Of a DNA stretch of 48,473 bases, positions 35,679-43,581 are shown one piece after another. Below the pieces are notes generated by a model. That model searched no databases and was not told the origin of the DNA. It worked only from the letters and a program-made list of their open reading frames with translations. This DNA comes from Herbaspirillum rhizosphaerae. GTDB lineage: Bacteria > Pseudomonadota > Gammaproteobacteria > Burkholderiales > Burkholderiaceae_D. Numbering within the stretch: the first letter of the stretch is position 1; every line of letters starts with the position of its first letter. The DNA lies in NCBI RefSeq assembly GCF_001189965.1, contig NZ_LFLU01000025.1, forward strand, positions 1 to 48,473, written 5' to 3'. The translations under genes were made by a program, and so were the position numbers.

Positions 35679-35763
35679 CGCCAACGCCACTTCCGCTGGT
35701 TTCCCCCTTGCCCAATCCGCCGCCGCTCCGCCGTCAATCTTTCCCCCGTTTTCCGGTTCCGCC

Positions 35764-36924
35764 ATGCGCGTAATCAGCTATAGCGGCGACAACAACATTA
35801 CGCTGCTGCGCAGCGGCGCCGAGTTCTTTCCGGCGCTGATTGCCGCCATCGACGACGCGCACGTCGAGATCTATCTCGAAACTTATATTTTCGCCATCGA
35901 CGACACCGGCATCCTGGTGCGCGATGCCCTGACCCGTGCGGCCAAACGCGGGGTGATAGTGAGCGTCATCACCGACTGGGTCGGCACCGGCCGTGTCGCC
36001 AGCAAGCAGGTCAAGGCCACGCTGGTCGAAGCCGGCGTGCAGCATCGCTCTTTCAATCCCTGGTTCCGGCGCGGCGTGGCGCGCAGCCACCGCAAGTTGT
36101 GCGTGGTGGATCGCAAATGGGCGTTTGTCGGCGGACTGAACATCATTGACGATTTCATCGATGACGCCAGTCACTCGATCCTGCCGGCGCCGCGCTGGGA
36201 TTTCGCGGTGCAGCTCAACGGCCCGCTGGTCGAGGCGATCCACGAAGAAATGCAAAACCAGTGGATACGCACCGGCAAGATGAAGCTGCGTGCGCGCTGG
36301 GACAAATTCAAAATGGGGCGCTATACCCGGCACGGCACCGAGCCGGGCCAGGCGCTGGCCGGGCTGGTGGTGCGCGACAACCTGCGTAACCGCCGCACCA
36401 TCCAGCGCGCCTATCTGCAGGCGCTGGGGCGGGCGCGCGACACCGCTTTCCTCGCCAATCCCTATTTCGCACCGGGGCGAAAATTGCGCCGGGCGCTGGA
36501 AGAGGCCGCCATGCGCGGCGTGAAGGTGACCTTGCTGCTGGGCGTGGGACAGTTTTATCTGCAGGATGCGGTGGCGCATTCTTTCTATCCGAAACTGCTG
36601 CGCGCCGGCGTGCGCATCGTCGAGTACACCAAGACCCAGCTGCACGCCAAAGTCGCCGTCATCGACGATGAATGGGCGACGGTCGGCTCCAGCAACTATG
36701 ACGGCCTCAGCCTGTTCGTCAACCAGGAGGCCAACGTGGTCGTCAGCGACGTCGATTTCGCGCACACCCTGCGCAACGAAATCGAAGTCGGGCTGAGCGA
36801 AGGGCGGCTGGTGCAGTTGCAGGATTTCGAGCACTCGCCGTGGTACAAGAAGCTCTGGTACGGTGCGGCTTTCCTGTTCTATCGCGGCGTCATCCACGTC
36901 ATCACGCTGGGGCAGGACGCTTGA
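35764..36924 (+). CDS. clsB: Cardiolipin synthase ClsB
   Basis: 386 residues; phospholipase D superfamily. Two HKD motifs: His109-x-Lys111-x4-Asp116 (SHRKLCVVD) and His294-x-Lys296-x4-Asp301 (LHAKVAVID). VEIYLETYIFAIDDTG at the start and a hydrophobic C-terminus (YGAAFLFYRGVIHVITL) match ClsB rather than ClsA, as there are no N-terminal membrane helices. It makes cardiolipin from phosphatidylglycerol at the inner membrane. Its ATG is 85 bases after the EEP gene, with which it is commonly paired. Confidence 0.88.
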   Translation: MRVISYSGDNNITLLRSGAEFFPALIAAIDDAHVEIYLETYIFAIDDTGILVRDALTRAAKRGVIVSVITDWVGTGRVASKQVKATLVEAGVQHRSFNPWFRRGVARSHRKLCVVDRKWAFVGGLNIIDDFIDDASHSILPAPRWDFAVQLNGPLVEAIHEEMQNQWIRTGKMKLRARWDKFKMGRYTRHGTEPGQALAGLVVRDNLRNRRTIQRAYLQALGRARDTAFLANPYFAPGRKLRRALEEAAMRGVKVTLLLGVGQFYLQDAVAHSFYPKLLRAGVRIVEYTKTQLHAKVAVIDDEWATVGSSNYDGLSLFVNQEANVVVSDVDFAHTLRNEIEVGLSEGRLVQLQDFEHSPWYKKLWYGAAFLFYRGVIHVITLGQDA

Positions 36925-37064
36925 ACTGTGCAAGGTCCTTTGGCGGCAACTATCCTTTCGTACAATTGCGTTGTCACATAAGAGGGGGATAATGCGGGTT
37001 CATTTTGCCGGCTGATGAGCGACGTTGGCGGCAACAATGAAATTCCTATTTGATCAATAAAGAC

Positions 37065-37090
37065 AATCAATTTCGTAATTTCAATTGATT
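37065..37090. promoter_or_regulatory. Dyad upstream of the catalase gene
   Basis: Perfect arms AATCAATT (37065-37072) and AATTGATT (37083-37090) with a 10-base spacer, in a strongly AT-rich stretch. A palindrome TTGATCAA lies just upstream at 37050-37057. It does not fit the OxyR consensus. A candidate control site for the catalase gene. Confidence 0.35.
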
Positions 37091-37168
37091 TAGTTAAAGT
37101 TCATGCAGCGCTGTATCGCAGGTTTATCGATACGGATCTTCTAACCTGGATTTTTTAAGGGATGTGAC

Positions 37169-38617
37169 ATGAGCAATAAGTTAACTACCTCCGCAGGCGC
37201 CCCGGTAGCCGATAACAACAACATCCAGACCGCCGGTCCACGCGGCCCAGCCCTGCTGCAAGACGTCTGGTTCCTCGAAAAGCTGGCCCACTTCGACCGC
37301 GAAGTGATCCCCGAGCGCCGCATGCACGCCAAAGGTTCGGCGGCGTACGGCACCTTCACCGTGACGCACGACATCACGAAATACACCAAGGCCAAGATCT
37401 TTTCCGAAGTCGGCAAGAAAACCGACCTGTTCCTGCGCTTCTCGACGGTTGCCGGCGAACGCGGCGCGGCGGACGCCGAACGCGACATCCGCGGCTTCGC
37501 CATCAAGTTCTATACCGAACAAGGCAACTGGGATCTGGTGGGCAACAACACGCCGGTGTTCTTCATGCGCGACCCGCATAAATTCCCGGACCTGAACCGC
37601 GCCGTCAAACGCGATCCCAAGACCAACCTGCGCAGCGCCAACAACAACTGGGACTACTGGACATTGTTGCCGGAAGCCCTGCATCAGGTCACCATCGTCA
37701 TGAGCGATCGCGGCCTGCCGCGCTCGTATCGCCACATGCACGGTTTCGGCAGCCATACCTTCAGCTTCATCAACGCCGCCAATGAGCGCTTCTGGGTCAA
37801 GTTTGCCTTCAAGACCCAGCAAGGCATCCAGAACCTGACCGATGCCGAAGCCACCGAACTGGTCGGCCATGACCGCGAAAGCTCGCAGCGCGACCTGTTC
37901 GATTCGATCGAGAACAAGGACTTCCCGCGCTGGAAGCTGTTCGTGCAGATCATGCCCGAGAAGGAAGCCGGCAGCTATCACATCAATCCGTTCGACCTGA
38001 CCAAGGTCTGGCCGCACAAGGACTATCCGGAAATCGAAGTCGGCGTGCTGGAGTTGAACCGCAATCCGGAAAACTACTTCGCCGAAGTCGAGCAGGCCGC
38101 TTTCTCGCCGGCTAACGTCGTGCCGGGTGTGGGTTTTTCTCCGGACAAGATGCTGCAAGGCCGCTTGTTCTCGTACGGCGACGCGCACCGTTACCGTCTG
38201 GGCGTGAACCACTACCAGATCCCGGTCAACGCCGCACGCTGCCCGGTCCACACCTCGCATCGCGACGGCGCCATGCGCGTCGACGGCAATCACGGCGCGA
38301 CCCTGGGTTACGAGCCGAACAGCTACGGTCAATGGCAAGAACAGCCTGACTTCCGCGAACCGCCGCTGGCCATCGAAGGCGCCGCCGATCACTGGAACCA
38401 CCGCGTCGACGACGACTACTATTCGCAGCCGCGTGCGCTGTTCCAGCTGATGACGCCGGCGCAGCAGCAGGTCCTGTTCGAAAACACCGCACGCGCCATC
38501 AATGGCGCATCGGAACCGGTCGTGCAGCGTCATATCGACAACTGCACCAAGGCTGATCCGGCTTACGGTGCGGGTGTGGCGAAGGCGATTGCTGCGTTGA
38601 AGGCCGGCAGCAAATGA
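37169..38617 (+). CDS. katA: Monofunctional heme catalase (small subunit, KatA-like)
   Basis: 482 residues; dismutes hydrogen peroxide in the cytoplasm. The length and absence of a C-terminal flavodoxin-like domain place it in the small-subunit class. Catalytic His53 in [13 protein letters not shown], Asn126 in [12 protein letters not shown], and the proximal heme ligand Tyr336 in [39 protein letters not shown] is the family signature. It is monocistronic: 244 bases of AT-rich leader upstream, a strong terminator downstream. I see no signal peptide. Confidence 0.93.
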   Translation: MSNKLTTSAGAPVADNNNIQTAGPRGPALLQDVWFLEKLAHFDREVIPERRMHAKGSAAYGTFTVTHDITKYTKAKIFSEVGKKTDLFLRFSTVAGERGAADAERDIRGFAIKFYTEQGNWDLVGNNTPVFFMRDPHKFPDLNRAVKRDPKTNLRSANNNWDYWTLLPEALHQVTIVMSDRGLPRSYRHMHGFGSHTFSFINAANERFWVKFAFKTQQGIQNLTDAEATELVGHDRESSQRDLFDSIENKDFPRWKLFVQIMPEKEAGSYHINPFDLTKVWPHKDYPEIEVGVLELNRNPENYFAEVEQAAFSPANVVPGVGFSPDKMLQGRLFSYGDAHRYRLGVNHYQIPVNAARCPVHTSHRDGAMRVDGNHGATLGYEPNSYGQWQEQPDFREPPLAIEGAADHWNHRVDDDYYSQPRALFQLMTPAQQQVLFENTARAINGASEPVVQRHIDNCTKADPAYGAGVAKAIAALKAGSK

Positions 38618-38684
38618 TGGCGCACTGAAGTAAAGAAGCAATGAACACATACTCGCCGGAAGGTCGGTATGAAGAAGTATCAAA

Positions 38685-38719
38685 ACGCCGTCGTCCCATA
38701 AGGACGGCGGCGTTTTTTT
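38685..38719 (+). terminator. Catalase gene terminator
   Basis: ACGCCGTCGTCC (38685-38696) and GGACGGCGGCGT with one G-U pair, a short loop, then T7. Confidence 0.85.
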
Positions 38720-38875
38720 ATAGATAGAAAAATTTGAAAATATTCATCTTTCATACCGAAAATCCACCGTATCGCCATTGCCTCTGAAATGGACTAAGAT
38801 GGACGTCCCGGATTTCAACAAGCAAGTCAGTCCACCCCCGGAAAGACTTCGGATATTTAATCAAAGGAGTGAAAC

Positions 38876-40051
38876 ATGGATGACGTCGTTATTGTTGCAG
38901 CACAGAGAACAGCGGTCGGTAAGTTCGGCGGTTCCTTGTCGAAAATTGCCGCCTCCGATCTCGGCGCGCAAGTCATCAAAGCATTGCTGGCGAAAACAGG
39001 CATCAAGCCTGAAAGCATCAGCGAAGTCATCCTCGGCCAGGTGCTGACAGCCGGCGTCGGCCAGAACCCGGCGCGCCAGGCGGTGATCCGCTCCGGCCTG
39101 CCCGACATGGTTCCGGCCTTCGTGGTCGGCAAGGTGTGCGGCAGCGGTCTGAAGGCCGTGCAACTGGCGGTGCAGGCGATCAAGTGCGGCGACGCGCAGA
39201 TCGTCATCGCCGGCGGCCAGGAAAACATGAGCGCCTCGCCGCACGTGCTGAACAACTCGCGCGACGGCTTCCGCATGGGCGACGCCAAACTGACCGACAC
39301 CATGATCGTCGACGGCCTGTGGGACGTCTATAACCAGTACCACATGGGTATCACCGCTGAAAACGTCGCCAAGAAATACGACATCTCCCGCAAGGAGCAG
39401 GACGAATTCGCCGCCGCTTCGCAGAACAAGGCGGAAGCCGCGCAAAAGGCCGGCAAGTTCAAGGATGAAATCGTCCCGATCGAAATCAAGAGCAAAAAAG
39501 AAACCATCCTGTTCGACACCGATGAGTTCATCAAGCCGGGCGTCACCGCCGAGGCGCTGGGCACGCTGCGCCCTGCTTTCGACAAGGAAGGCACTGTCAC
39601 CGCCGGCAATGCTTCCGGCATTAACGACGGCGCGGCTGCGGTGGTCGTGATGTCGGCCAAGCTGGCTGCCGAACTCGGCCTGCCGGTGCTGGCCAAGATC
39701 AAGTCTTACTCGTCGGCCGGCCTGGATCCGAGCATCATGGGCATGGGCCCGGTGCCGGCGTCGCAACTGACCTTGAAGAAGGCCGGCTGGACACCGCAGG
39801 ACCTGGACCTGATGGAAATCAACGAAGCCTTTGCGGCGCAAGCGATTGCGGTCAACAAGCAAATGGGTTGGGACACCAGCAAGATCAACGTCAACGGCGG
39901 CGCGATTGCGATCGGTCACCCGATCGGTGCATCCGGCTGCCGCGTGCTGGTCACGCTGCTGCACGAAATGGTTCGCCGCGACGCCAAGCGCGGTCTGGCC
40001 AGCCTGTGTATCGGCGGCGGCATGGGCGTGGCGCTGGCGGTCGAGCGTTGA
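38876..40051 (+). CDS. Acetyl-CoA C-acetyltransferase (biosynthetic-type thiolase)
   Basis: 391 residues, typical of AtoB/PhaA. It condenses two acetyl-CoA to acetoacetyl-CoA or cleaves it. Nucleophile Cys88 in [11 protein letters not shown], His348 in IGHPIGASG and Cys378 in [22 protein letters not shown] is conserved. AAAGGAG precedes the ATG. No phaB or phaC is adjacent, so a PHB role cannot be claimed; it may serve the last round of the beta-oxidation encoded downstream. It is monocistronic, with its own terminator. Confidence 0.9.
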   Translation: MDDVVIVAAQRTAVGKFGGSLSKIAASDLGAQVIKALLAKTGIKPESISEVILGQVLTAGVGQNPARQAVIRSGLPDMVPAFVVGKVCGSGLKAVQLAVQAIKCGDAQIVIAGGQENMSASPHVLNNSRDGFRMGDAKLTDTMIVDGLWDVYNQYHMGITAENVAKKYDISRKEQDEFAAASQNKAEAAQKAGKFKDEIVPIEIKSKKETILFDTDEFIKPGVTAEALGTLRPAFDKEGTVTAGNASGINDGAAAVVVMSAKLAAELGLPVLAKIKSYSSAGLDPSIMGMGPVPASQLTLKKAGWTPQDLDLMEINEAFAAQAIAVNKQMGWDTSKINVNGGAIAIGHPIGASGCRVLVTLLHEMVRRDAKRGLASLCIGGGMGVALAVER

Positions 40052-40097
40052 TGCCTTGCCGGGTTTGCAGCCCGGCGCGCTGAGCAATATGCAGCAG

Positions 40098-40136
40098 AAA
40101 TGCCGGCCTTGGGAGCTTCCGCAAGGCCGGCATTTT
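40098..40136 (+). terminator. Thiolase gene terminator
   Basis: AAATGCCGGCCTT (40098-40110) pairs with AAGGCCGGCATTT (40123-40135) around a 12-base loop, followed by further T-rich sequence. Confidence 0.85.
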
Positions 40137-40166
40137 CATTTTGACTTGAATTCAATCTGAACCAAC

Positions 40167-40541
40167 ATGGACACCACCCGCATCGACAAATGGCTCTGGG
40201 CGGCGCGCTTCTTCAAGACGCGTTCACTGGCGACCGATGCCGTCGAGCGCGGCAAGGTCAGGTTCAACGGCGAGCGCACCAAGCCTTCGCATAATGTGAA
40301 GATCGGCGACACCTTGCTGATCGACAACGGCGCCACTGAATGGGAAGTGCTGGTCTGCGGCATCTCCGACAAGCGCGGCTCGGCCGCCGCGGCGCAGACC
40401 TTGTATGGCGAAACCGCCGCCAGCGCGGAAAAGCGCAGGTTGAGCAGCGAACAGCGCCATTTTTTCCGCGAACCCACAGCGGCGCTCAAAGGCCGCCCGA
40501 CCAAGCGCGACCGTCGCTTGCTGGATCAATCTTCTTCCTGA
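40167..40541 (+). CDS. hslR: Hsp15-type S4 RNA-binding heat-shock protein
   Basis: 124 residues. An S4 domain at the N-terminus ([47 protein letters not shown]) and a basic C-terminal tail ([14 protein letters not shown]) match Hsp15. In E. coli, Hsp15 binds stalled 50S subunits that carry nascent peptidyl-tRNA and helps to rescue them. No sigma-32 promoter was seen in the 30 bases between the previous terminator and the start. Confidence 0.87.
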   Translation: MDTTRIDKWLWAARFFKTRSLATDAVERGKVRFNGERTKPSHNVKIGDTLLIDNGATEWEVLVCGISDKRGSAAAAQTLYGETAASAEKRRLSSEQRHFFREPTAALKGRPTKRDRRLLDQSSS

Positions 40542-40697
40542 CTTTCGTTTCGGGACTTCGCTCCGGACCCGGCCGGCGGGCCTTCTTGGCCGGTCTCGCA
40601 CCGCCGTTTCTTTTTCGCAAGATTGCTGTCCGGCTTTACGTGATGATGCCCTTTGTCGCGCTTCTCAAAGTAAATCTGCGCGGCTCTCATTTTTTGT

Positions 40698-40725
40698 TTG
40701 ACTTTTATGGGGCAATGAATAATAG
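40698..40725 (+). promoter_or_regulatory. Promoter of the TetR gene
   Basis: TTGACT (40698-40703), a 16-base spacer and TAATAG (40720-40725). The start site would fall at about 40731-40733, inside the dyad described next. Confidence 0.55.
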
Positions 40726-40742
40726 TACGACCGTTCGCATAA
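40726..40742. promoter_or_regulatory. Candidate TetR operator
   Basis: TACGACCGTTCGCA, an imperfect dyad (CGA-C-CG-T-TCG core), directly follows the -10 of the TetR promoter and covers the predicted start site. Its 8-mer ACCGTTCG (40730-40737) recurs at 43509-43516 inside a palindrome between the fadE-like and fadN-like genes. Autoregulation is inferred. Confidence 0.4.
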
Positions 40743-40827
40743 AAAATTTTGAGCTGCCCAGGTAGGCCGAAGACAACAATAAAGACCGGTGCAGCACGTA
40801 GCAGTTGGCGTTTTTCGAGATACAACA

Positions 40828-41541
40828 ATGATTGAGACATCATCCTCCGTGACACGACCGAAGTTCATGCGCAAGGGCGAGCTCACGCGCGCCGCCATTC
40901 TTGACGTGGCGCTGGAGCTTTCCAGCCGCGACGGCCTGGAAGGCCTCACCATCGGTTTGCTCGCCGAAAAAATGAAGATGAGCAAATCCGGCGTGTTCGC
41001 TCATTTCGGCTCGCGCGAAGATCTGCAAATCGAAGTGGTGCGCCTGTATCACCATCGTTTCGAGCAGGAAGTTTTCTATCCCAGCATCAAGGAGCCGCGG
41101 GGCCTGCAGCGCCTGCAGGGCATGTTTGCGCGCTGGGTCAAGCTGGTTAGCGTGGAAATCGCGCTCGGCTGCATCTATATCAGCGGCGCGGTCGAATACG
41201 ACGACCGTCCCGGCGCCATCCGCGACCATCTGGTGGCGATGGTGCAGGCCTGGCGCGACGCACTGCATCGCTGCATCAACCAATCCATGGAAATGGGTCA
41301 CCTGCGCGACGACATCAATGTCGAGCAAATGGTCTATGAAATCTACGGCCTGATCCTGGCGCTGCATCACGATGCGCGTTTTCTCAAGATTCCGGGCAGC
41401 GTAGAGCGTGCACAGGCTGGTTTCGATCGCCTGATCGATAGCTACCGCAATCCGCAAGCACCGCAAATTTCGGCGGCCGCCAAGGCCGCGGGCAGCAAAA
41501 GCACGAAGAGTACGAGCGCCGCTACAAAAAAAGCAGCTTAG
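40828..41541 (+). CDS. TetR family regulator, probable controller of the beta-oxidation genes
   Basis: 237 residues from the ATG at 40828; a GTG at 40789 is less likely, since the promoter-like sequence lies close. The N-terminal HTH reads LTRAAILDVALELSSRDGLEGLTIGLLAEKMKMSKSGVFAHFGSREDLQ. The ligand domain extends to about residue 212. The last 25 residues are a Lys/Ala/Ser/Thr-rich tail (AAAKAAGSKSTKSTSAATKK). It lies 59 bases upstream of the acyl-CoA dehydrogenase gene on the same strand. An acyl-CoA ligand is inferred from context. Confidence 0.85.
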   Translation: MIETSSSVTRPKFMRKGELTRAAILDVALELSSRDGLEGLTIGLLAEKMKMSKSGVFAHFGSREDLQIEVVRLYHHRFEQEVFYPSIKEPRGLQRLQGMFARWVKLVSVEIALGCIYISGAVEYDDRPGAIRDHLVAMVQAWRDALHRCINQSMEMGHLRDDINVEQMVYEIYGLILALHHDARFLKIPGSVERAQAGFDRLIDSYRNPQAPQISAAAKAAGSKSTKSTSAATKKAA

Positions 41542-41600
41542 TTAGTTTGAAGTATCACTGATCCATTTTCTGATTCATCAGTTCTGCCGGAGACAAAAAC

Positions 41601-43391
41601 ATGCCCCAATACAACGCCCCCCTTCGCGACATGCAATTCGTTCTGCATGAGTTGCTGAAGGTAGAAGACGTCCTCAAAACCTTGCCGGCGCACGCCGATA
41701 CCAACCGCGAACTGATCGACCAGGTGCTGGAAGAGGGCGGCAAGTTCACCTCGCAGGTGCTGTTCCCCCTGAACCACTCGGGCGACCGCGAAGGCTGTAC
41801 CTACAACAAGGAAACCAAGACCGTCACGCCGCCGAAGGGCTACAAGGAAGCCTACAAGCAATACGTGGAAGCCGGCTGGGCGGCGCTGTCCTGCGATCCG
41901 GATTTCGGCGGCCAGGGCCTGCCGCTGGTGATGAACAATTCGTTCTACGAAATGCTGAACTCGTCGAACCAGGCATGGACCATGTATCCCGGCCTGTCGC
42001 ACGGCGCGTATGAGTGCATCCACGCGCACGGTTCCGACGAGCAAAAAGCGCTGTACCTGCCGAAGCTGATCTCCGGCGAATGGACCGGCACCATGTGCCT
42101 GACCGAAGCGCACTGCGGCACCGATCTGGGTTTGCTGCGTTCGAAGGCGGAGCCGCAAGCGGACGGTTCCTACAAGATCACCGGCAGCAAAATTTTCATC
42201 TCGGCCGGCGAGCACGACATGTCGGACAACATCGTCCACCTGGTGCTGGCGCGCCTGCCGGATGCACCGCAAGGTTCCAAGGGCATTTCGCTGTTCATCG
42301 TGCCGAAGTTCATGCCGAACGCCGACGGTTCGCTGGGTTCGCGTAACCCGATTGCCTGTGGCGCCATTGAAGAAAAAATGGGCATCCACGGCAACGCCAC
42401 CTGCCAGATGAACCTGGACGGCGCAGTCGGCTGGCTGATCGGCGAACCGCACAAGGGTCTGAACGCGATGTTCGTGTTCATGAACGCCGCGCGCCTGGGC
42501 GTCGGCATGCAAGGCCTGGGTTTGACCGAAGTCGCGTATCAGAACGCGCTGGTCTACGCCAAAGACCGCATCCAGATGCGCAGCCTGTCGGGCGTCAAGG
42601 CGCCGGACAAGGCGGCTGATCCGATCATCGTCCACCCGGACGTACGCCGCATGCTGCTGACTGCCAAGGCTTATGCCGAAGGCGGCCGCGCATTCTGCTC
42701 CTACGTCGCGCTGCAACTGGATAAGGAACTGAATCATCCGGACGAAGAAGTTCGCAAGGAAGCCGCCGACCAGGTCGCGTTGCTGACGCCGGTGGTCAAG
42801 GCCTTCATCACCGACAACGCCTGGATCGCCACCTCCGAGTGTCTGCAAGTCTACGGCGGCCACGGCTACATCTCCGAATGGGGCATGGAGCAATACGTGC
42901 GCGACGCCCGCATCAACATGATCTATGAAGGCACCAACACCATCCAGTCGCTGGATTTGCTGGGCCGCAAGATCTTGATGGACAACGGCGCCAAGCTGAA
43001 GAAGTTCGGCGCGCAAGTCCAGGCCTTCATCGAAGACAACGGCACCGACGAAGCCATGTCCGAGTTCATCTCGCCGCTGGCCGACATCGGCGACAAGGTC
43101 AGCAAGCTGACCATGGAAATCGGGATGAAGGCCTTCCAGAATCCGGACGAAGTCGGCGCCGCCGCCGTGCCTTACCTGCGCGTGGTGGGCCATCTGGTCT
43201 ATGCCTATTTCTTCGCGCAAATGGCGAAGATTGCGCTGGAAAAGCAGGATTCGGGCGACAACTTCTACAAGTCCAAGCTGGCGACGGCGCGTTTCTACTT
43301 CGCGCGCCTGTTGCCTGAGACCGCGACCCTGATCCGCCAGGCGCGTTCGGGCTCGGCCAATCTGATGGCGCTGGACGCCGACTTGTTCTGA
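41601..43391 (+). CDS. Acyl-CoA dehydrogenase (long, C-terminally extended class)
   Basis: 596 residues, longer than the classic 380-residue enzymes, like FadE5/DmdC-type dehydrogenases with an extra C-terminal domain. FAD enzyme that introduces the 2,3-double bond in acyl-CoA. TMCLTEAHCGTDLGLLRSKA, ITGSKIFISAGEHD and YGGHGYISEWGMEQYVRDARI are family marks. The catalytic Glu443 lies in YEGTNTIQSLDLLGRK. First enzyme of the local beta-oxidation set. AGACAAAAAC precedes the ATG. Confidence 0.9.
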   Translation: MPQYNAPLRDMQFVLHELLKVEDVLKTLPAHADTNRELIDQVLEEGGKFTSQVLFPLNHSGDREGCTYNKETKTVTPPKGYKEAYKQYVEAGWAALSCDPDFGGQGLPLVMNNSFYEMLNSSNQAWTMYPGLSHGAYECIHAHGSDEQKALYLPKLISGEWTGTMCLTEAHCGTDLGLLRSKAEPQADGSYKITGSKIFISAGEHDMSDNIVHLVLARLPDAPQGSKGISLFIVPKFMPNADGSLGSRNPIACGAIEEKMGIHGNATCQMNLDGAVGWLIGEPHKGLNAMFVFMNAARLGVGMQGLGLTEVAYQNALVYAKDRIQMRSLSGVKAPDKAADPIIVHPDVRRMLLTAKAYAEGGRAFCSYVALQLDKELNHPDEEVRKEAADQVALLTPVVKAFITDNAWIATSECLQVYGGHGYISEWGMEQYVRDARINMIYEGTNTIQSLDLLGRKILMDNGAKLKKFGAQVQAFIEDNGTDEAMSEFISPLADIGDKVSKLTMEIGMKAFQNPDEVGAAAVPYLRVVGHLVYAYFFAQMAKIALEKQDSGDNFYKSKLATARFYFARLLPETATLIRQARSGSANLMALDADLF

Positions 43392-43410
43392 GTAACTGTT
43401 CAAGCGGCGA

Positions 43411-43449
43411 GCGTGACGGTGGGTAGGTTTGCGAACCTCACCGTCACGC
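43411..43449. repeat. Large intercistronic hairpin after the acyl-CoA dehydrogenase gene
   Basis: Perfect arms GCGTGACGGTG (43411-43421) and CACCGTCACGC (43439-43449) enclose an inner stem AGGTT/AACCT with a TGCG loop. There is no T tract, so it is better read as an mRNA stability or processing element, or a Rho-linked stop, than an intrinsic terminator. Confidence 0.5.
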
Positions 43450-43501
43450 CAGTGTCATCACAGCACAGCATGCTGTAAAAAATTGCAGGAAGGCGTAGAG
43501 T

Positions 43502-43529
43502 GTCGCAAACCGTTCGGTTTTTTTGCGAC
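43502..43529. promoter_or_regulatory. Palindrome with the TetR-site core before the fadN-like gene
   Basis: GTCGCAAA (43502-43509) and TTTGCGAC (43522-43529) flank CCG-TT-CGG. It contains ACCGTTCG, as found at the TetR promoter. A separate perfect palindrome ACAGCATGCTGT lies at 43465-43476. Regulatory role inferred. Confidence 0.4.
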
Positions 43530-43581
43530 CTGCTTCCTGATCAGCCAGACCTCATTTCTGCATCACTAAAAGGAGACACGC

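Noticed and set aside
36925..37168. OxyR site before the catalase gene
   Set aside because: No ATAG-N7-CTAT pattern in the required spacing was found.
38876..40051. Calling the first thiolase phaA of a PHB operon
   Set aside because: No phaB, phaC or phasin gene is adjacent, so the specific role is not supported beyond acetyl-CoA acetyltransferase.
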